A stretch of 32,896 nt of DNA from Geothermobacter sp964441925 (GCA_964441925.1 CAYTVY010000010.1:1-32896), one strand, 5' to 3'; shown: positions 16,073 to 24,883, counted from the first letter of the stretch. Notes: generated by a model from the letters alone, not told the origin. Translations and numbers: made by a program.

Positions 16073-17095
16073 TCAACGACGCTTCTCCCTGGCCATCAGC
16101 ATCCGCCGGGCATTGTTGACGATCACCTGCGAGACATTGCGGCTCTTGGCCAGCTCTTTCAGTTCCTTTTCCGACAGGGCACTCATGTAACGCAGTGCCT
16201 TCGGCAGAGGCGTACGCGGATGCATGACCAGAGCCTTGCGGATCTCGGGGTTCTTCACCCACTCCCGGTTGAGAGTGATCAGCCGGATCAGCTCGTCGTT
16301 GGTACTGCGGTTACGGGCAATGGCCAGTACCTCGCCTTCGGTGATGCGCGGGTTTTTCAGCACCGCCGTGCTCACCAGCTTGTTGGGATCCTTGATCAGC
16401 AGGTTGCGCCATTCCTTGTCGCCGGTCATGGCCATCTTGATCTTGTCCGAGACGCCGAAAGTGAGCATCAGCTGGTATTTCGACTTCGGCATCTCGTCGT
16501 CGTCCAGTTCCTCGATCTCCCCGGCCTCGTGATCATCCTCCTCCCCGGTTCCGTCATCGGGCGGTCCGGGCAGCTCCTTCCTCTCCGGCTCGACCCAGCC
16601 GAGCCGGAACTTGACCGCCTTGTCCACCTGCGGATTGGCAAAGATGGCGTCGACCAGGTCGGGGCAGGCAAGCAGGCGTTCGGCATTGTTGGCGATCAGC
16701 GATACCACCGTACCCCCGGCTCGGCGGGCAACATGCAGCAGGGTGGCATCGGGCAGGCCCGGATGGATGAGCAGGGTCTCCATCAGCTCCAGATCATCCA
16801 TCCGGAAGCGGGCCAGAAAATCGAGCAGCGGCGACGGAGTGTCGTCATCAGCGACCAGCGGCTGCAGGATTCCGGCAGGAAGCTGGCGGACCGTCTGCCG
16901 CGCCAGGGATTTCAGTTCCGCATCCTTCCCACAGGCAAACAGAAAAAGGATGGTCACCAGATCACGGCCATCCAGAGGCAGCGCCGCCTTGGCCGCCGCC
17001 AGCTTGACATCACGCGGGGCGTCGGCGGCAACCACCCGGGCCACCGCCGGCGAGACCTTCAGTCTGACCTTTTTCACCTGATCCGACACCGCCAA
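16073..17095 (-). CDS. Helical-repeat protein, function unknown
   Basis: The 340-residue protein is mostly alpha-helical. Its pattern of short repeats, such as LLIHPGLPDATLLHVARRAGG, NPRITEGEVLAIARNRST and LVMHPRTPLPKALRYMSAL, suggests a HEAT- or armadillo-like array (DUF2336-like). An acidic linker (about residues 183-200, rich in E and D) splits the protein into two halves. There is no signal peptide and no catalytic motif. The frame begins at TTG 17095, 12 bases after the SPOR gene stop, with GTG at 17089 as alternative; neither has a strong Shine-Dalgarno, so translational coupling is likely. It probably mediates protein-protein contacts. Confidence 0.65.
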   Translation of the reverse strand: MAVSDQVKKVRLKVSPAVARVVAADAPRDVKLAAAKAALPLDGRDLVTILFLFACGKDAELKSLARQTVRQLPAGILQPLVADDDTPSPLLDFLARFRMDDLELMETLLIHPGLPDATLLHVARRAGGTVVSLIANNAERLLACPDLVDAIFANPQVDKAVKFRLGWVEPERKELPGPPDDGTGEEDDHEAGEIEELDDDEMPKSKYQLMLTFGVSDKIKMAMTGDKEWRNLLIKDPNKLVSTAVLKNPRITEGEVLAIARNRSTNDELIRLITLNREWVKNPEIRKALVMHPRTPLPKALRYMSALSEKELKELAKSRNVSQVIVNNARRMLMAREKRR

Positions 17096-17106
17096 TTCCC
17101 GGGTGC

Positions 17107-18333
17107 TCAGGGCGCGGCAACCACCCCTTCGAGCCCTGCCTGACGCATCACTTCGGCCGCTTTGCGGGCGGCGGCACGGTCGGCAAAGGGCCCGATGCTC
17201 ACCTTTTTCAACGGCAGCCGGACGTCGGCCCTGACTTCGTCGAGACGAATCCTCTTCTGCTCCCAGAGGAGATCCGCATAATGCCTCGCCTTGTCGGGAC
17301 TGACGAACGAACCGGCATAGACCGCCCCCTCGTCCCCTTCATAGACGGCAAAGGCCCCCGGCGCAACCTTCTTCAGTTCGTCGAGATGTCGCCGGACTTC
17401 ATGGCGGGGATAGACGCCGTAACGCAGACGAACCACGGTACGGGTGATCTTCCCCTCTTCGACCCGGGACTCATAGCCAAGCTTCTTGACCGTCGCCAGG
17501 GCGTCGCGCAGATTGGCGGGCAGAATGAAGGCGCCGACCCGCACCAGATAACCGGCAGACGGGGCGCCAGCGGCGGACACTCCCTGTCGGCCGGAGACTG
17601 CTTCGTCAGCCGAAGACGCCATCGGTTGGCGCCTGCTCTCCGTCCCTCCATCACCCACCGGTTTCGCCGGAGCTTCCACCGGTTTCGGCCGGACCAACGT
17701 TTGCTGTTCCGCGCTCCGGTCTTCGCCGTCGGCCCTGCCGGTGCCGGCGGCAACCGCCGGCTCACCCTTCGCAACGGCTGCGGATGGCCCTCCGACGGCC
17801 GAGGCCACCTGCTGCCGTTTCACCACTTCGGTGACCGGCTGCTCCGGCGCCGGTGCCGGCGGCTCGATCGGCAGCTTCCTGCTGGCGACCGGCGCCGGAG
17901 CAGCCTCCTGTTCTCCGCCGCGATCGACCAGGAAGAAGGCAGCCGCCGCAATCACCAGCAACAGCAGCAACAACAGCAACGGAGAGAGCCTGCGCCTCGC
18001 CCCGGACTCCTCCTGATCCTGCAACAGGGCCTCGATCGGTGCCTCTTCTTCGCTCTGCTGCCCCATCAGTTCCGGTGATTCGGATGCCGCAGGCGCCCCG
18101 GCGGCCTGGTCATCCGGCAGGACGCCGGCCGGAGCGGCACCCGGCTCCGCTTCGGCAAAATCGAAGTCGAAGTCATCACCATGGACGGAATCGGCAGCCC
18201 CTTCCCCCGCGACATCGTCGAGATCCTCAAGAGCGTCGATGATCAGTTCTTCCTCGGGTTCAGGCGTTCCCCCTCCGTCCCTGCTTCCGGCGTCGGCGCC
18301 GGAAGCAAAGAGTTCATCGTCGCGTTTGTCCAT
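17107..18333 (-). CDS. SPOR-domain inner-membrane protein
   Basis: The 408-residue protein has an acidic N-terminal cytoplasmic region of about 110 residues, one membrane helix (LSPLLLLLLLLVIAAAAFFLV), a proline/alanine-rich linker and a C-terminal region with two SPOR-like units: GYLVRVGAFILPANLRDALATV, then AVYAGSFVSPDKARHYADLL and KVSIGPFADRAAARKAAEVM. SPOR domains bind denuded glycan strands at division sites, which suggests a role in septation or cell wall remodelling. It is the first gene of a likely four-gene operon. ATG 18333 follows AAGGAAGGG. A MITE with its duplication ends 18 bases before the start codon, so the operon promoter must lie in or beyond the element. Confidence 0.82.
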   Translation of the reverse strand: MDKRDDELFASGADAGSRDGGGTPEPEEELIIDALEDLDDVAGEGAADSVHGDDFDFDFAEAEPGAAPAGVLPDDQAAGAPAASESPELMGQQSEEEAPIEALLQDQEESGARRRLSPLLLLLLLLVIAAAAFFLVDRGGEQEAAPAPVASRKLPIEPPAPAPEQPVTEVVKRQQVASAVGGPSAAVAKGEPAVAAGTGRADGEDRSAEQQTLVRPKPVEAPAKPVGDGGTESRRQPMASSADEAVSGRQGVSAAGAPSAGYLVRVGAFILPANLRDALATVKKLGYESRVEEGKITRTVVRLRYGVYPRHEVRRHLDELKKVAPGAFAVYEGDEGAVYAGSFVSPDKARHYADLLWEQKRIRLDEVRADVRLPLKKVSIGPFADRAAARKAAEVMRQAGLEGVVAAP

Positions 18334-18355
18334 CTGTGGTCAACCCTTCCTTGAA

Positions 18356-18550
18356 CCTGAATCAGTGGGTTTGTGCCGGATAAAGAGTGTAAGTGCTTGG
18401 CCTGGATGCGATTTTCAAAAATCTAAGGCGTCCCCATAGGTTCGCCGGTGATTTTTGGGAAGCGCAGACAGGTCATCCGCCTTCATCGCAGATTACGGCG
18501 TGATGAAAATGGCTTGCGCTATTCGCCGGTGACAAGCTCACGGATTCAGG
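18356..18550. mobile_element. MITE copy D (195 bp, longest copy)
   Basis: Left end CCTGAATCAGTGGGTTTGTG and right end (reversed) CCTGAATCCGTGAGCTTGT form imperfect terminal inverted repeats. TTGAA is duplicated at 18351-18355 and 18551-18555. TTCGCCGGTGA occurs twice inside (18441-18451 and 18522-18532). A 33-bp stretch missing from copy C lies near 18474-18507. No protein is encoded. It fills most of the 314-bp gap between EF-G2 and the SPOR operon. Confidence 0.9.
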
Positions 18551-18595
18551 TTGAATCCAGTCCTCCCGGCAGCACCCTCTTCATGTCACGGAAAT

Positions 18596-18623
18596 CCAGC
18601 ACCCGGCGGCAACCGGGTGCTGG
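18596..18623 (-). terminator. Terminator-like hairpin after EF-G2
   Basis: An 11-bp perfect stem (18596-18606 with 18613-18623, six-base loop) lies 24 bases past the EF-G2 stop. The T-run after it on the minus strand is poor (GGATTTCC), so it may be a transcript-stabilising hairpin or a weak terminator. Confidence 0.5.
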
Positions 18624-18647
18624 AGCAGGAGGTCTTCTGCCGGGGCA

Positions 18648-20729
18648 TCAGCCATCGGCCTGCTTCGCCGCCTCGACGATCTTGGCGGTCAGATGCGACG
18701 GCACCTCCTCGTAATGGGAGAATTCCATGGTGAACAGTCCCCGGTCGGAGGTCATCGAACGCAGCTCGGGGGCGTACTTGAGCACCTCGGCCATGGGAAC
18801 ATGCACCTTGACCACCTGGTTGCTGCCCTGGGGATCGACCCCGAGCACCTTGCCGCGCCGCGAGTTCATGTCGCCGATCACGTCCCCGACGCACTCGTCG
18901 GGCACGGTGATCTCCATCTCCATGATCGGCTCGAGCAGCACCGGCGAGGCCGCCTCGACCGCTTTCTTGAAAGCCTGCGAGCCGGCAATCTTGAAGGCCA
19001 TCTCCGAGGAATCGACGCTGTGGTGGCCACCGTCGAACAGGGTGACGCGGATGTCCTGGACCGGGTAGCCGGCCAGCGGCCCCTTGCGGTAGGCCTCCTG
19101 GATGCCCTTGTCGACGGCCGGAATGAACTGGCGCGGGATCACCCCACCGACGATCTTGTCGACGAACTCGTACCCTTCGCCGCGCGGCAGCGGTTCGATC
19201 TTGATGGTGACGTCGGCGAACTGGCCGCGGCCGCCCGACTGCTTCTTGTGCCGGTAGGACATGTCCACCGTCTTCTTGATGGTCTCGCGATAGGGAACCT
19301 TCGGCTCCTTCAGCACCACGTCGACCCCGAACTTGCGCTTCAGCTTCTCGCAGGCGACCTCGATGTGGACCTGCCCCATGCCGGAGAGGATCATCTCCTT
19401 GGTTTCGTCGTCCCGCTGTACCTGCAGGGTCGGATCCTCCTCCATCAGCCGGTGCAGGGCGGACATGATCTTGTCCTCGTCCCCCTTGCTCTTGGCCTCG
19501 AGGGCGAAGGAGATGACCGGCTTCAGGGCCAGCGGGCTCTCGTAGATCACCGGCTTGGCGGGGTCGCAGAGGGTGTCGCCGGTCATGGTCTCCTTGAGCT
19601 TGGCCACGGCGACGATGTCGCCGGCCTCGGCCTCGGTCATCGGCTTCTGCTTCTTGCCCTCCATCTCGTAGAGGGTCGACAGACGCTCGTTGCAGTCACG
19701 GTTCGGGTTGTAGACATTGGTGTCGGGCCGGAGCGAGCCGGAATAGATCCGAAAGAGCGTCAGCTTGCCGGCATAGGGATCGCTGATGGTCTTGAAGACC
19801 ATGGCGGAGAAGGGCTCGGCCGGATCGGGATTGCGCTTGACCTCGTCGCCGGTCTTGGGATCGGTGCCGATCTGTGTCCCCTTGTCCAGCGGCGACGGCA
19901 GGCAGGCGACGATGTAATCGAGCAGCTGGCGGACACCGATGTTGGCGGTGGCGCTGCCGCAGAGCACCGGCGTGAAGACACCGGTCAGCGTCCCCTCACG
20001 CAGCCCGGCGTAGATCTCCTCCTCGGTCAGCTCCTCGGTTTCGAGGTACTTCTCCATCAGGTCGTCGTCGGCCTCGGCCGCCGCCTCGACCAGCATGAAG
20101 CGCAACCGCTCGGCCTCCTCGCGGTACTCCTCGGGAATCTCCTCCTCGGCGTAGGTTCCCTTCTCGTCGAACTGGAAGATGCGGGCCTTCATGTGGACCA
20201 GGTCGATGATCCCCTTGAAGTCGGCCTCGCTGCCGATCGGCATGTTCACCGGCACCGGCCGGGTCCCCAGCGCCTTCTCCAGGTCGTCGAGCGCCTTGAG
20301 ATAGTCGGCCCGCTCGCGGTCGAGCTTGTTGACGAAGGCGATGCGGGGCACCTCGAACTCGTCCATCCACTTCCAGATGCGGTTGGTCTGGGCCTTGACG
20401 CCGTCGACCGCCGAGATGACCAGAACCGCGCCGCCGAGAATGCGCAGGCAGTTGCGGGTGTCGTGCAGGAAGTTGGTGTAGCCGGGCGTGTCCACCAGGT
20501 GCAGGCCGTGGCCGTCCCACTCGCAGTGGTGCAGGCTGGAGCTGATGGTGATCCGCCGCTTGACCTCCTCCGGCTCGAAGTCCATGTTGGAGGTGCCGTC
20601 ATCAACCTTGCCGAGCCGATCGGTCATCCCGGTATTGAACAGCATCGCCTCGGTCAGGGATGTCTTGCCGGCATCCCCCTGCCCCACAATTCCCAGGTTT
20701 CTGATCTTCGAGGTGTCATACTTTCCCAT
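18648..20729 (-). CDS. fusA2: Elongation factor G-like GTPase (EF-G2)
   Basis: The 693-residue protein has all EF-G domains: GTPase domain with GQGDAGKTS (16-24), DTPGYTNF (81-88) and NKLD (near 137), then domains II-V including the domain IV segment KKQSGGRGQFADV. The switch II histidine that positions water for GTP hydrolysis in EF-G and EF-Tu (DTPGH) is tyrosine here (Y84), as I recall for Thermus EF-G-2. It is therefore an EF-G paralogue and not the housekeeping translocase; its role is unclear. ATG 20729 follows AAGGAG with a five-base gap. No ribosomal protein genes are nearby. Confidence 0.9.
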   Translation of the reverse strand: MGKYDTSKIRNLGIVGQGDAGKTSLTEAMLFNTGMTDRLGKVDDGTSNMDFEPEEVKRRITISSSLHHCEWDGHGLHLVDTPGYTNFLHDTRNCLRILGGAVLVISAVDGVKAQTNRIWKWMDEFEVPRIAFVNKLDRERADYLKALDDLEKALGTRPVPVNMPIGSEADFKGIIDLVHMKARIFQFDEKGTYAEEEIPEEYREEAERLRFMLVEAAAEADDDLMEKYLETEELTEEEIYAGLREGTLTGVFTPVLCGSATANIGVRQLLDYIVACLPSPLDKGTQIGTDPKTGDEVKRNPDPAEPFSAMVFKTISDPYAGKLTLFRIYSGSLRPDTNVYNPNRDCNERLSTLYEMEGKKQKPMTEAEAGDIVAVAKLKETMTGDTLCDPAKPVIYESPLALKPVISFALEAKSKGDEDKIMSALHRLMEEDPTLQVQRDDETKEMILSGMGQVHIEVACEKLKRKFGVDVVLKEPKVPYRETIKKTVDMSYRHKKQSGGRGQFADVTIKIEPLPRGEGYEFVDKIVGGVIPRQFIPAVDKGIQEAYRKGPLAGYPVQDIRVTLFDGGHHSVDSSEMAFKIAGSQAFKKAVEAASPVLLEPIMEMEITVPDECVGDVIGDMNSRRGKVLGVDPQGSNQVVKVHVPMAEVLKYAPELRSMTSDRGLFTMEFSHYEEVPSHLTAKIVEAAKQADG

Positions 20730-20828
20730 GGCCGCTCCTTTCACCCCGCCGGTCGGCGGGAGCTGACATTGTGACAGGATCACGCGGATCCTCTCGCAGG
20801 TTGACTCTTGGCGGATCTTAAGGTTTCG

Positions 20829-20857
20829 ATGGTATCACCCGTCCCGGGGGGTGTCAA
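20829..20857 (-). promoter_or_regulatory. Promoter of EF-G2
   Basis: On the minus strand TTGACA (20857-20852) and TACCAT (20834-20829) are spaced by 17 bases. The -35 overlaps the last codons of coaX. The leader of about 95 bases contains two perfect hairpins, AGGATC-CGCGT-GATCCT and CCCGCCG-GT-CGGCGGG (20745-20760); the latter ends four bases from the Shine-Dalgarno. Confidence 0.65.
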
Positions 20858-21627
20858 AAACCGCCCCGGTTGCGGCGGTGAATGATACGCAAGCCCTCCA
20901 GGGTCAGGTTGGGATGGACCTCCTCGATGGTTTCCGAAACGTCGGCCAGCAGCGAAGCCAGTCCGCCGGTGGCCAGTACGGCCGGGTCGTCACCGGCCTC
21001 CTGCTGCATCTTGCGGACGATACCGTCGACCAGGCCGCAGTAGCCGTAGAACAGCCCCGCCTGGATGCTGTTGACCGTGTTCTTGGCGATGACCGCCGGC
21101 GGCCGCGCCACCTCGACCCGCGGCAGCTTGCTCGCCTTTTCGAACAGCGCCTCGGTGGAGATGACCAGTCCGGGGGCGATGGCACCGCCGAGGTACTCCC
21201 CGCGGGCCGAGATGTAGTCAAAGGTGGTGGCGGTGCCGAAATCGACCACGATCAGGCTGCGTTTTTTCAGCTCGTAGGCGGCCACCGCGTTGACGATACG
21301 GTCGGCGCCGACCTCGCGGGGGCTGTCGTAGAGAATCGGCATCCCGGTCTTGATGCCGGGCCCGACGATGCAGGGCTGCAGGTCGAAATAGCTGCGGCAG
21401 AGCTGTTCGAGCACCTGCAGCATGGGGGGAACGACACTCGAGATGATGACGTCGGACACGTCGGTGAAGTGCAGCCCCGCCATGCTGAACAGCTCGTGGA
21501 TCAGCATGGCGTATTCGTCGGACGTCCGCGCCTTGTCGGTGGTCAGCCGCCAGTGGTGCAGCAGCTCGTCCTGCCGGTAGATGCCGAAAACGGTGTTGCT
21601 GTTGCCGATATCGATAACCAGGAGCAT
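20854..21627 (-). CDS. coaX: Type III pantothenate kinase
   Basis: CoaX phosphorylates pantothenate in the first step of coenzyme A synthesis. The 257-residue protein has the ASKHA-fold signatures DIGNSNTVFGIY at the N-terminus, GADRIVNAVAAYE and VVDFGTATTFDYI. Length is normal. The ATG at 21627 lies one base after the birA stop codon, so the two are translationally coupled. The nadC-birA-coaX order joins three cofactor genes (NAD, biotin, CoA). Confidence 0.95.
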   Translation of the reverse strand: MLLVIDIGNSNTVFGIYRQDELLHHWRLTTDKARTSDEYAMLIHELFSMAGLHFTDVSDVIISSVVPPMLQVLEQLCRSYFDLQPCIVGPGIKTGMPILYDSPREVGADRIVNAVAAYELKKRSLIVVDFGTATTFDYISARGEYLGGAIAPGLVISTEALFEKASKLPRVEVARPPAVIAKNTVNSIQAGLFYGYCGLVDGIVRKMQQEAGDDPAVLATGGLASLLADVSETIEEVHPNLTLEGLRIIHRRNRGGF

Positions 21628-21628
21628 G

Positions 21629-22648
21629 TCAGTCTTCCTTGCCTGCTGTTACTGGTGGTGCCTCGTCGAGCGGCCGGACGTCGCCGGCGAGAACCCGTTC
21701 GACTCCGCCGCCGGAAGCCGCGAGCAGCAGGGCGCCGTCGCCGTCGATGCCCCGCACCCTGCCACGCAGGCGCTGTTCGCCACTCAAAACCTCGACCCGC
21801 CGGCCGATCAGGTCGCAGTTCGCCTCCCAGGCCAGCCGCACCGGCTCGAACCCTTTTTCACGGTAGAGACGGTAGAGAGCCTCGAGCTGCCGGCAGAGGG
21901 CGCAGACAAGTTCGGTCCGGGAATAGTCCCGCTCCCCCTCGATGGCCAGAGAGGTCGCCGGGTAGCGCAGGGTCGAGGGGAACTGGTCGGGACGCATGTT
22001 GACGTTCAGGCCGATACCGAGAACGACGGCATGCACCTGGTCCATGTCGGCACTCAGCTCGCTCAGCAGGCCGGCGACCTTGCGGCCGCCGAGCAGCAGG
22101 TCGTTGGGCCACTTGACACGGGGGGACAGATTGCAGACTTCCTCGACGGCCCGCAGCAGCGCCACCGCGGCGAGGAAGGTCAGCTGCGGCGCGTCCCAGG
22201 GGGGAATCCCGGGGCGCAGGATGATCGACAGGTAGAGGTTGACACCGGGCGGGGAAAGCCAGCTGCGGCCGAGACGCCCCTTGCCGGCCCGCTGCGCCTC
22301 GGCGATGAGAACGGTTCCTTCTTCGGCCCCCTCGTCCGCCAGGCGGAGAGCCTGCAGGTTGGTGGAATCGGTGGTCTCGAAACAGATGATCCTTCTTCCG
22401 ACGAGACTTTCACCGAGCCGGGAGCGTATCTCGTCCGCCGTCAGCCGGTCGGGAACGGCGAGCAGGCGGTAGCCACGACTGCGCTCGGCCTCGATCCGGT
22501 AGCCTCTGGCACGCAACAGCTCGATCTGCTTCCAGACGGCCGTCCGGCTGATCCCCAGCTCACGGCTCAGCCGCGCCCCGGAGACATGGGCACCATCCGC
22601 CTCGCGAAACAGTCTCAGAAGTTGTTGTCGCACGTCAGTCGCTGGCAA
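21629..22648 (-). CDS. birA: Biotin operon repressor / biotin--protein ligase
   Basis: BirA attaches biotin to carboxylase carrier proteins and, with an N-terminal winged helix, can repress biotin genes. The 339-residue protein has both parts: a helix-turn-helix (LSRELGISRTAVWKQIELLR) and the ligase core with ETTDSTN, GKGRLGRSWLSPPG and KWPNDLL, followed by the C-terminal SH3-like domain. I choose the TTG at 22648 because GGAG lies six bases before it; a GTG at 22633 is the alternative. No biotin synthesis gene is in the window. Confidence 0.93.
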   Translation of the reverse strand: MPATDVRQQLLRLFREADGAHVSGARLSRELGISRTAVWKQIELLRARGYRIEAERSRGYRLLAVPDRLTADEIRSRLGESLVGRRIICFETTDSTNLQALRLADEGAEEGTVLIAEAQRAGKGRLGRSWLSPPGVNLYLSIILRPGIPPWDAPQLTFLAAVALLRAVEEVCNLSPRVKWPNDLLLGGRKVAGLLSELSADMDQVHAVVLGIGLNVNMRPDQFPSTLRYPATSLAIEGERDYSRTELVCALCRQLEALYRLYREKGFEPVRLAWEANCDLIGRRVEVLSGEQRLRGRVRGIDGDGALLLAASGGGVERVLAGDVRPLDEAPPVTAGKED

Positions 22649-22707
22649 ACAGCTCTCCGTCCCTCGAAAATGACGCTACCTGCCCATGGCTTGCGGACGG
22701 CCAGGAG

Positions 22708-23532
22708 CTACTGGAACAGCATGGAGATATCGACAGCCCGGTACGAGTGGGTCAGCGCCCCGACCGAAATCAGATCGACACCGGTGGCGGCGATGTCGGC
22801 GACCGTCTCCAGGCTGACCCCGCCGCTGGCCTCGGTCAGCGCCCGGCCGGCGACCAGATCCACCGCCGCCCGCAGCTGGTCGAGGCTCATGTTGTCGAGC
22901 AGGATGGCGTCGGCACCGGCCTCCAGCGCCTGCCGGACCTCGTCCAGGTCGCGGGTCTCGACCTCGATCTTCATCAGGTGCGGCACCCGGATGCGGGCCC
23001 GCTCGACCGCCGCCGCAATACCGCCGGCGGCGGCGATGTGATTCTCCTTGATCAGGATGCCGTCGTACAGGGCCGTGCGGTGGTTGCGGCCGCCCCCCAT
23101 GCGCACGGCATACTTCTCGACGGCCCGCAGACCGGGTGTGGTCTTGCGGGTGTCGACGATCACCGCCCTGGTGCCGGCGACGGCATCGACGTAGCGCCGG
23201 GTCAGGGTGGCGACCCCGCTCATGCGCTGCAGCAGGTTCAGGGCGACCCGCTCCCCCTGCAGCAGCACCGCCGCCTCGCCCTTGATCCACGCCAGAACAT
23301 CGCCACGGGCGATCTTCTGGCCGTCGGCCTTCAGGGCCTCGAAGGCGGTGTCGGCAGCGAGCTGCCGGAACACCTCGCGGGCGACATCGATGCCGGCCAG
23401 AATGAAATCCTCCTTGGCCACCAGCTCGGCTCTGGCCGTAGTCCCCGGTTCAATGGTGGCCATGGTGGTCAGATCACCCAGGCCGATATCCTCACGCAGC
23501 GCCTCACGGACGAGGCGTTGAATCTCATGCAT
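22708..23532 (-). CDS. nadC: Nicotinate-nucleotide diphosphorylase (quinolinate phosphoribosyltransferase)
   Basis: NadC makes nicotinate mononucleotide from quinolinate and PRPP in de novo NAD synthesis. The 274-residue protein shows the core motif DTRKTTPGLRAVEKYAV followed by GGGRNHR, KIEVE, and a C-terminal DLISVGALTHS. ATG at 23532 fits the family start (MHEIQRLVREALREDIG); the frame is open further upstream without family similarity. The Shine-Dalgarno is a weak G-run. It heads the nadC-birA-coaX group. Together with pncB at 8892 the window encodes both routes to nicotinate mononucleotide. Confidence 0.95.
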   Translation of the reverse strand: MHEIQRLVREALREDIGLGDLTTMATIEPGTTARAELVAKEDFILAGIDVAREVFRQLAADTAFEALKADGQKIARGDVLAWIKGEAAVLLQGERVALNLLQRMSGVATLTRRYVDAVAGTRAVIVDTRKTTPGLRAVEKYAVRMGGGRNHRTALYDGILIKENHIAAAGGIAAAVERARIRVPHLMKIEVETRDLDEVRQALEAGADAILLDNMSLDQLRAAVDLVAGRALTEASGGVSLETVADIAATGVDLISVGALTHSYRAVDISMLFQ

Positions 23533-23777
23533 CCCAGCCCCCGGAACTTCGAAAATGAACGTGAACAGCGGCAGACCCGACCGGCGCACGGTGCATCCGA
23601 CCTCAACCCGCCCCGCCACGGCTATTCCTCAACAACGTCTAAGCTATTGAAAACACTTTTTTATATCACACCACCTCGACCCCGACAAGGGAAAACGGAA
23701 CGCCGTTTTCTCTTTACAGGACAGACGGTTGCAGCCAGAATGGCGCAAACGAAAACAGTGACGTGAAGGAGGCGAAC

Positions 23778-24677
23778 GTGACTGCGAGAATTCTCATCGC
23801 CGGCTGTCTGCTTCTGCTGGCGGCAGGTTGCGTCAGCAAGGCGACCTATGAACAGCAGGTGGCCGCCTACAACGACCTGCAAACCGAGTTCAGCGATCTG
23901 CAGGATCGCTACCGGAACCTGAGCGACGACTTCGACGCCTTGCGCGCCAAACACGAAGCGCTGCAGCAGAAGAAGAATGAGACCGATCAGCTGCTGGCCG
24001 CCTGCGAAGCCGACCTGGACCGGGCCCAGCAGGATATCCTGCGCCTGGAGAACGTGCTGTCGACCCGCAGCGCCGAAGCCGGCAAGGCGATGGCCGAAAT
24101 GCGCCACCGGATCGACGGGCTGGAAACGGCGAAACGCGAGCTCGAAAAGCAGGTCGAACGTGAGCGGCTCGCCCGCGAGGCCCGCATCGCCCGGATGAAG
24201 AGCACCTATGACGCCCTGGTCGGCAAGCTGGAAGAGGAGATCAAGCGGGGCGAGATCACCATCTCCGAGCTGCAGGGGCGGCTGACCGTCAACATGGTCG
24301 AGCGCATCCTGTTCGACTCCGGCAGTGCCGACATCAAGCCGGAAGGACTGAAGGTCCTCGCCCGCGTCGGTGACATCCTGAAAAACGTCCAGGACAAGGA
24401 CATCCTGGTCGAAGGCCACACCGACAACGTGCCGATCAGCGCCCGGCTGCGCGACCGCTTCCCCAGCAACTGGGAGCTGTCCACCGCCCGCGCCGCCAAC
24501 GTCGTCCACTTTCTCCAGGACCGGGTCGGCATCCCCGGCAGCCGCCTGGCCATCGTCGGCTACGGCGAGCACCGTCCCATCGCCGACAACGACACGCCGG
24601 AAGGCCGCGAACAGAACCGCCGCATCCAGATCGTGCTGGTTCCCCCTCAGGCACCTTTGGTCAAGCCGGGCAACTGA
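23778..24677 (+). CDS. OmpA-family outer-membrane lipoprotein with coiled coil
   Basis: The 299-residue protein begins at GTG 23778, five bases after AAGGAGG. A lipoprotein signal with LAAGC places the lipid-modified cysteine at residue 18. Residues about 25-165 form a long coiled coil (charged heptad-like helices). The C-terminal OmpA domain has ILFDSGSADIKPEG and VEGHTDNVPI, which bind diaminopimelate of peptidoglycan. It probably tethers the outer membrane to the cell wall. An upstream GTG at 23763 overlaps the Shine-Dalgarno and is rejected. The gene is monocistronic, with a strong terminator. Confidence 0.9.
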   Translation: MTARILIAGCLLLLAAGCVSKATYEQQVAAYNDLQTEFSDLQDRYRNLSDDFDALRAKHEALQQKKNETDQLLAACEADLDRAQQDILRLENVLSTRSAEAGKAMAEMRHRIDGLETAKRELEKQVERERLAREARIARMKSTYDALVGKLEEEIKRGEITISELQGRLTVNMVERILFDSGSADIKPEGLKVLARVGDILKNVQDKDILVEGHTDNVPISARLRDRFPSNWELSTARAANVVHFLQDRVGIPGSRLAIVGYGEHRPIADNDTPEGREQNRRIQIVLVPPQAPLVKPGN

Positions 24678-24696
24678 AACATCCCACAAGACAGCA

Positions 24697-24735
24697 AAAA
24701 AGGGCCGCAACCCGGCAACGGGCAGCGGCCCTTTT
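24697..24735. terminator. Bidirectional terminator after the OmpA-family gene
   Basis: AAAA-GGGCCGC (24698-24708) pairs with GCGGCCC-TTTT (24725-24735), enclosing an inner CCCG-GCAA-CGGG hairpin. The A-run and T-run make it work on either strand. Confidence 0.88.
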
Positions 24736-24825
24736 CATGTCTGGCTCGAAGCAACGACACAGGCGGATATCAGGCAACAATCATCTCTGGCTCCCATGGC
24801 AGGTGGCACCTGGGGATTTTTCCCG

Positions 24826-24883
24826 CTTTTTCATTGTCTCATTCCCTCTTTTTCATTGTCTCACGACGTCATGACGCTATAAT
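24826..24883 (+). promoter_or_regulatory. Promoter and operator of the toxin-antitoxin operon
   Basis: TATAAT (24878-24883) is paired with TTGTCT (24856-24861) at 16 bases. CTTTTTCATTGTCTCA occurs twice (24826-24841 and 24848-24863), 22 bp apart, and the second copy covers the -35. A perfect palindrome, CGTCATGACG (24867-24876), fills the spacer. This layout suits cooperative autorepression by a ribbon-helix-helix antitoxin. Confidence 0.65.

Noticed and set aside
18693..20774. Plus-strand open frame of 693 codons opposite EF-G2
   Set aside because: It mirrors EF-G2 almost exactly and is a codon-bias shadow.
24826..24863. CRISPR-like repeats
   Set aside because: Only two 16-bp repeats with a 6-bp gap occur, placed in a toxin-antitoxin promoter.
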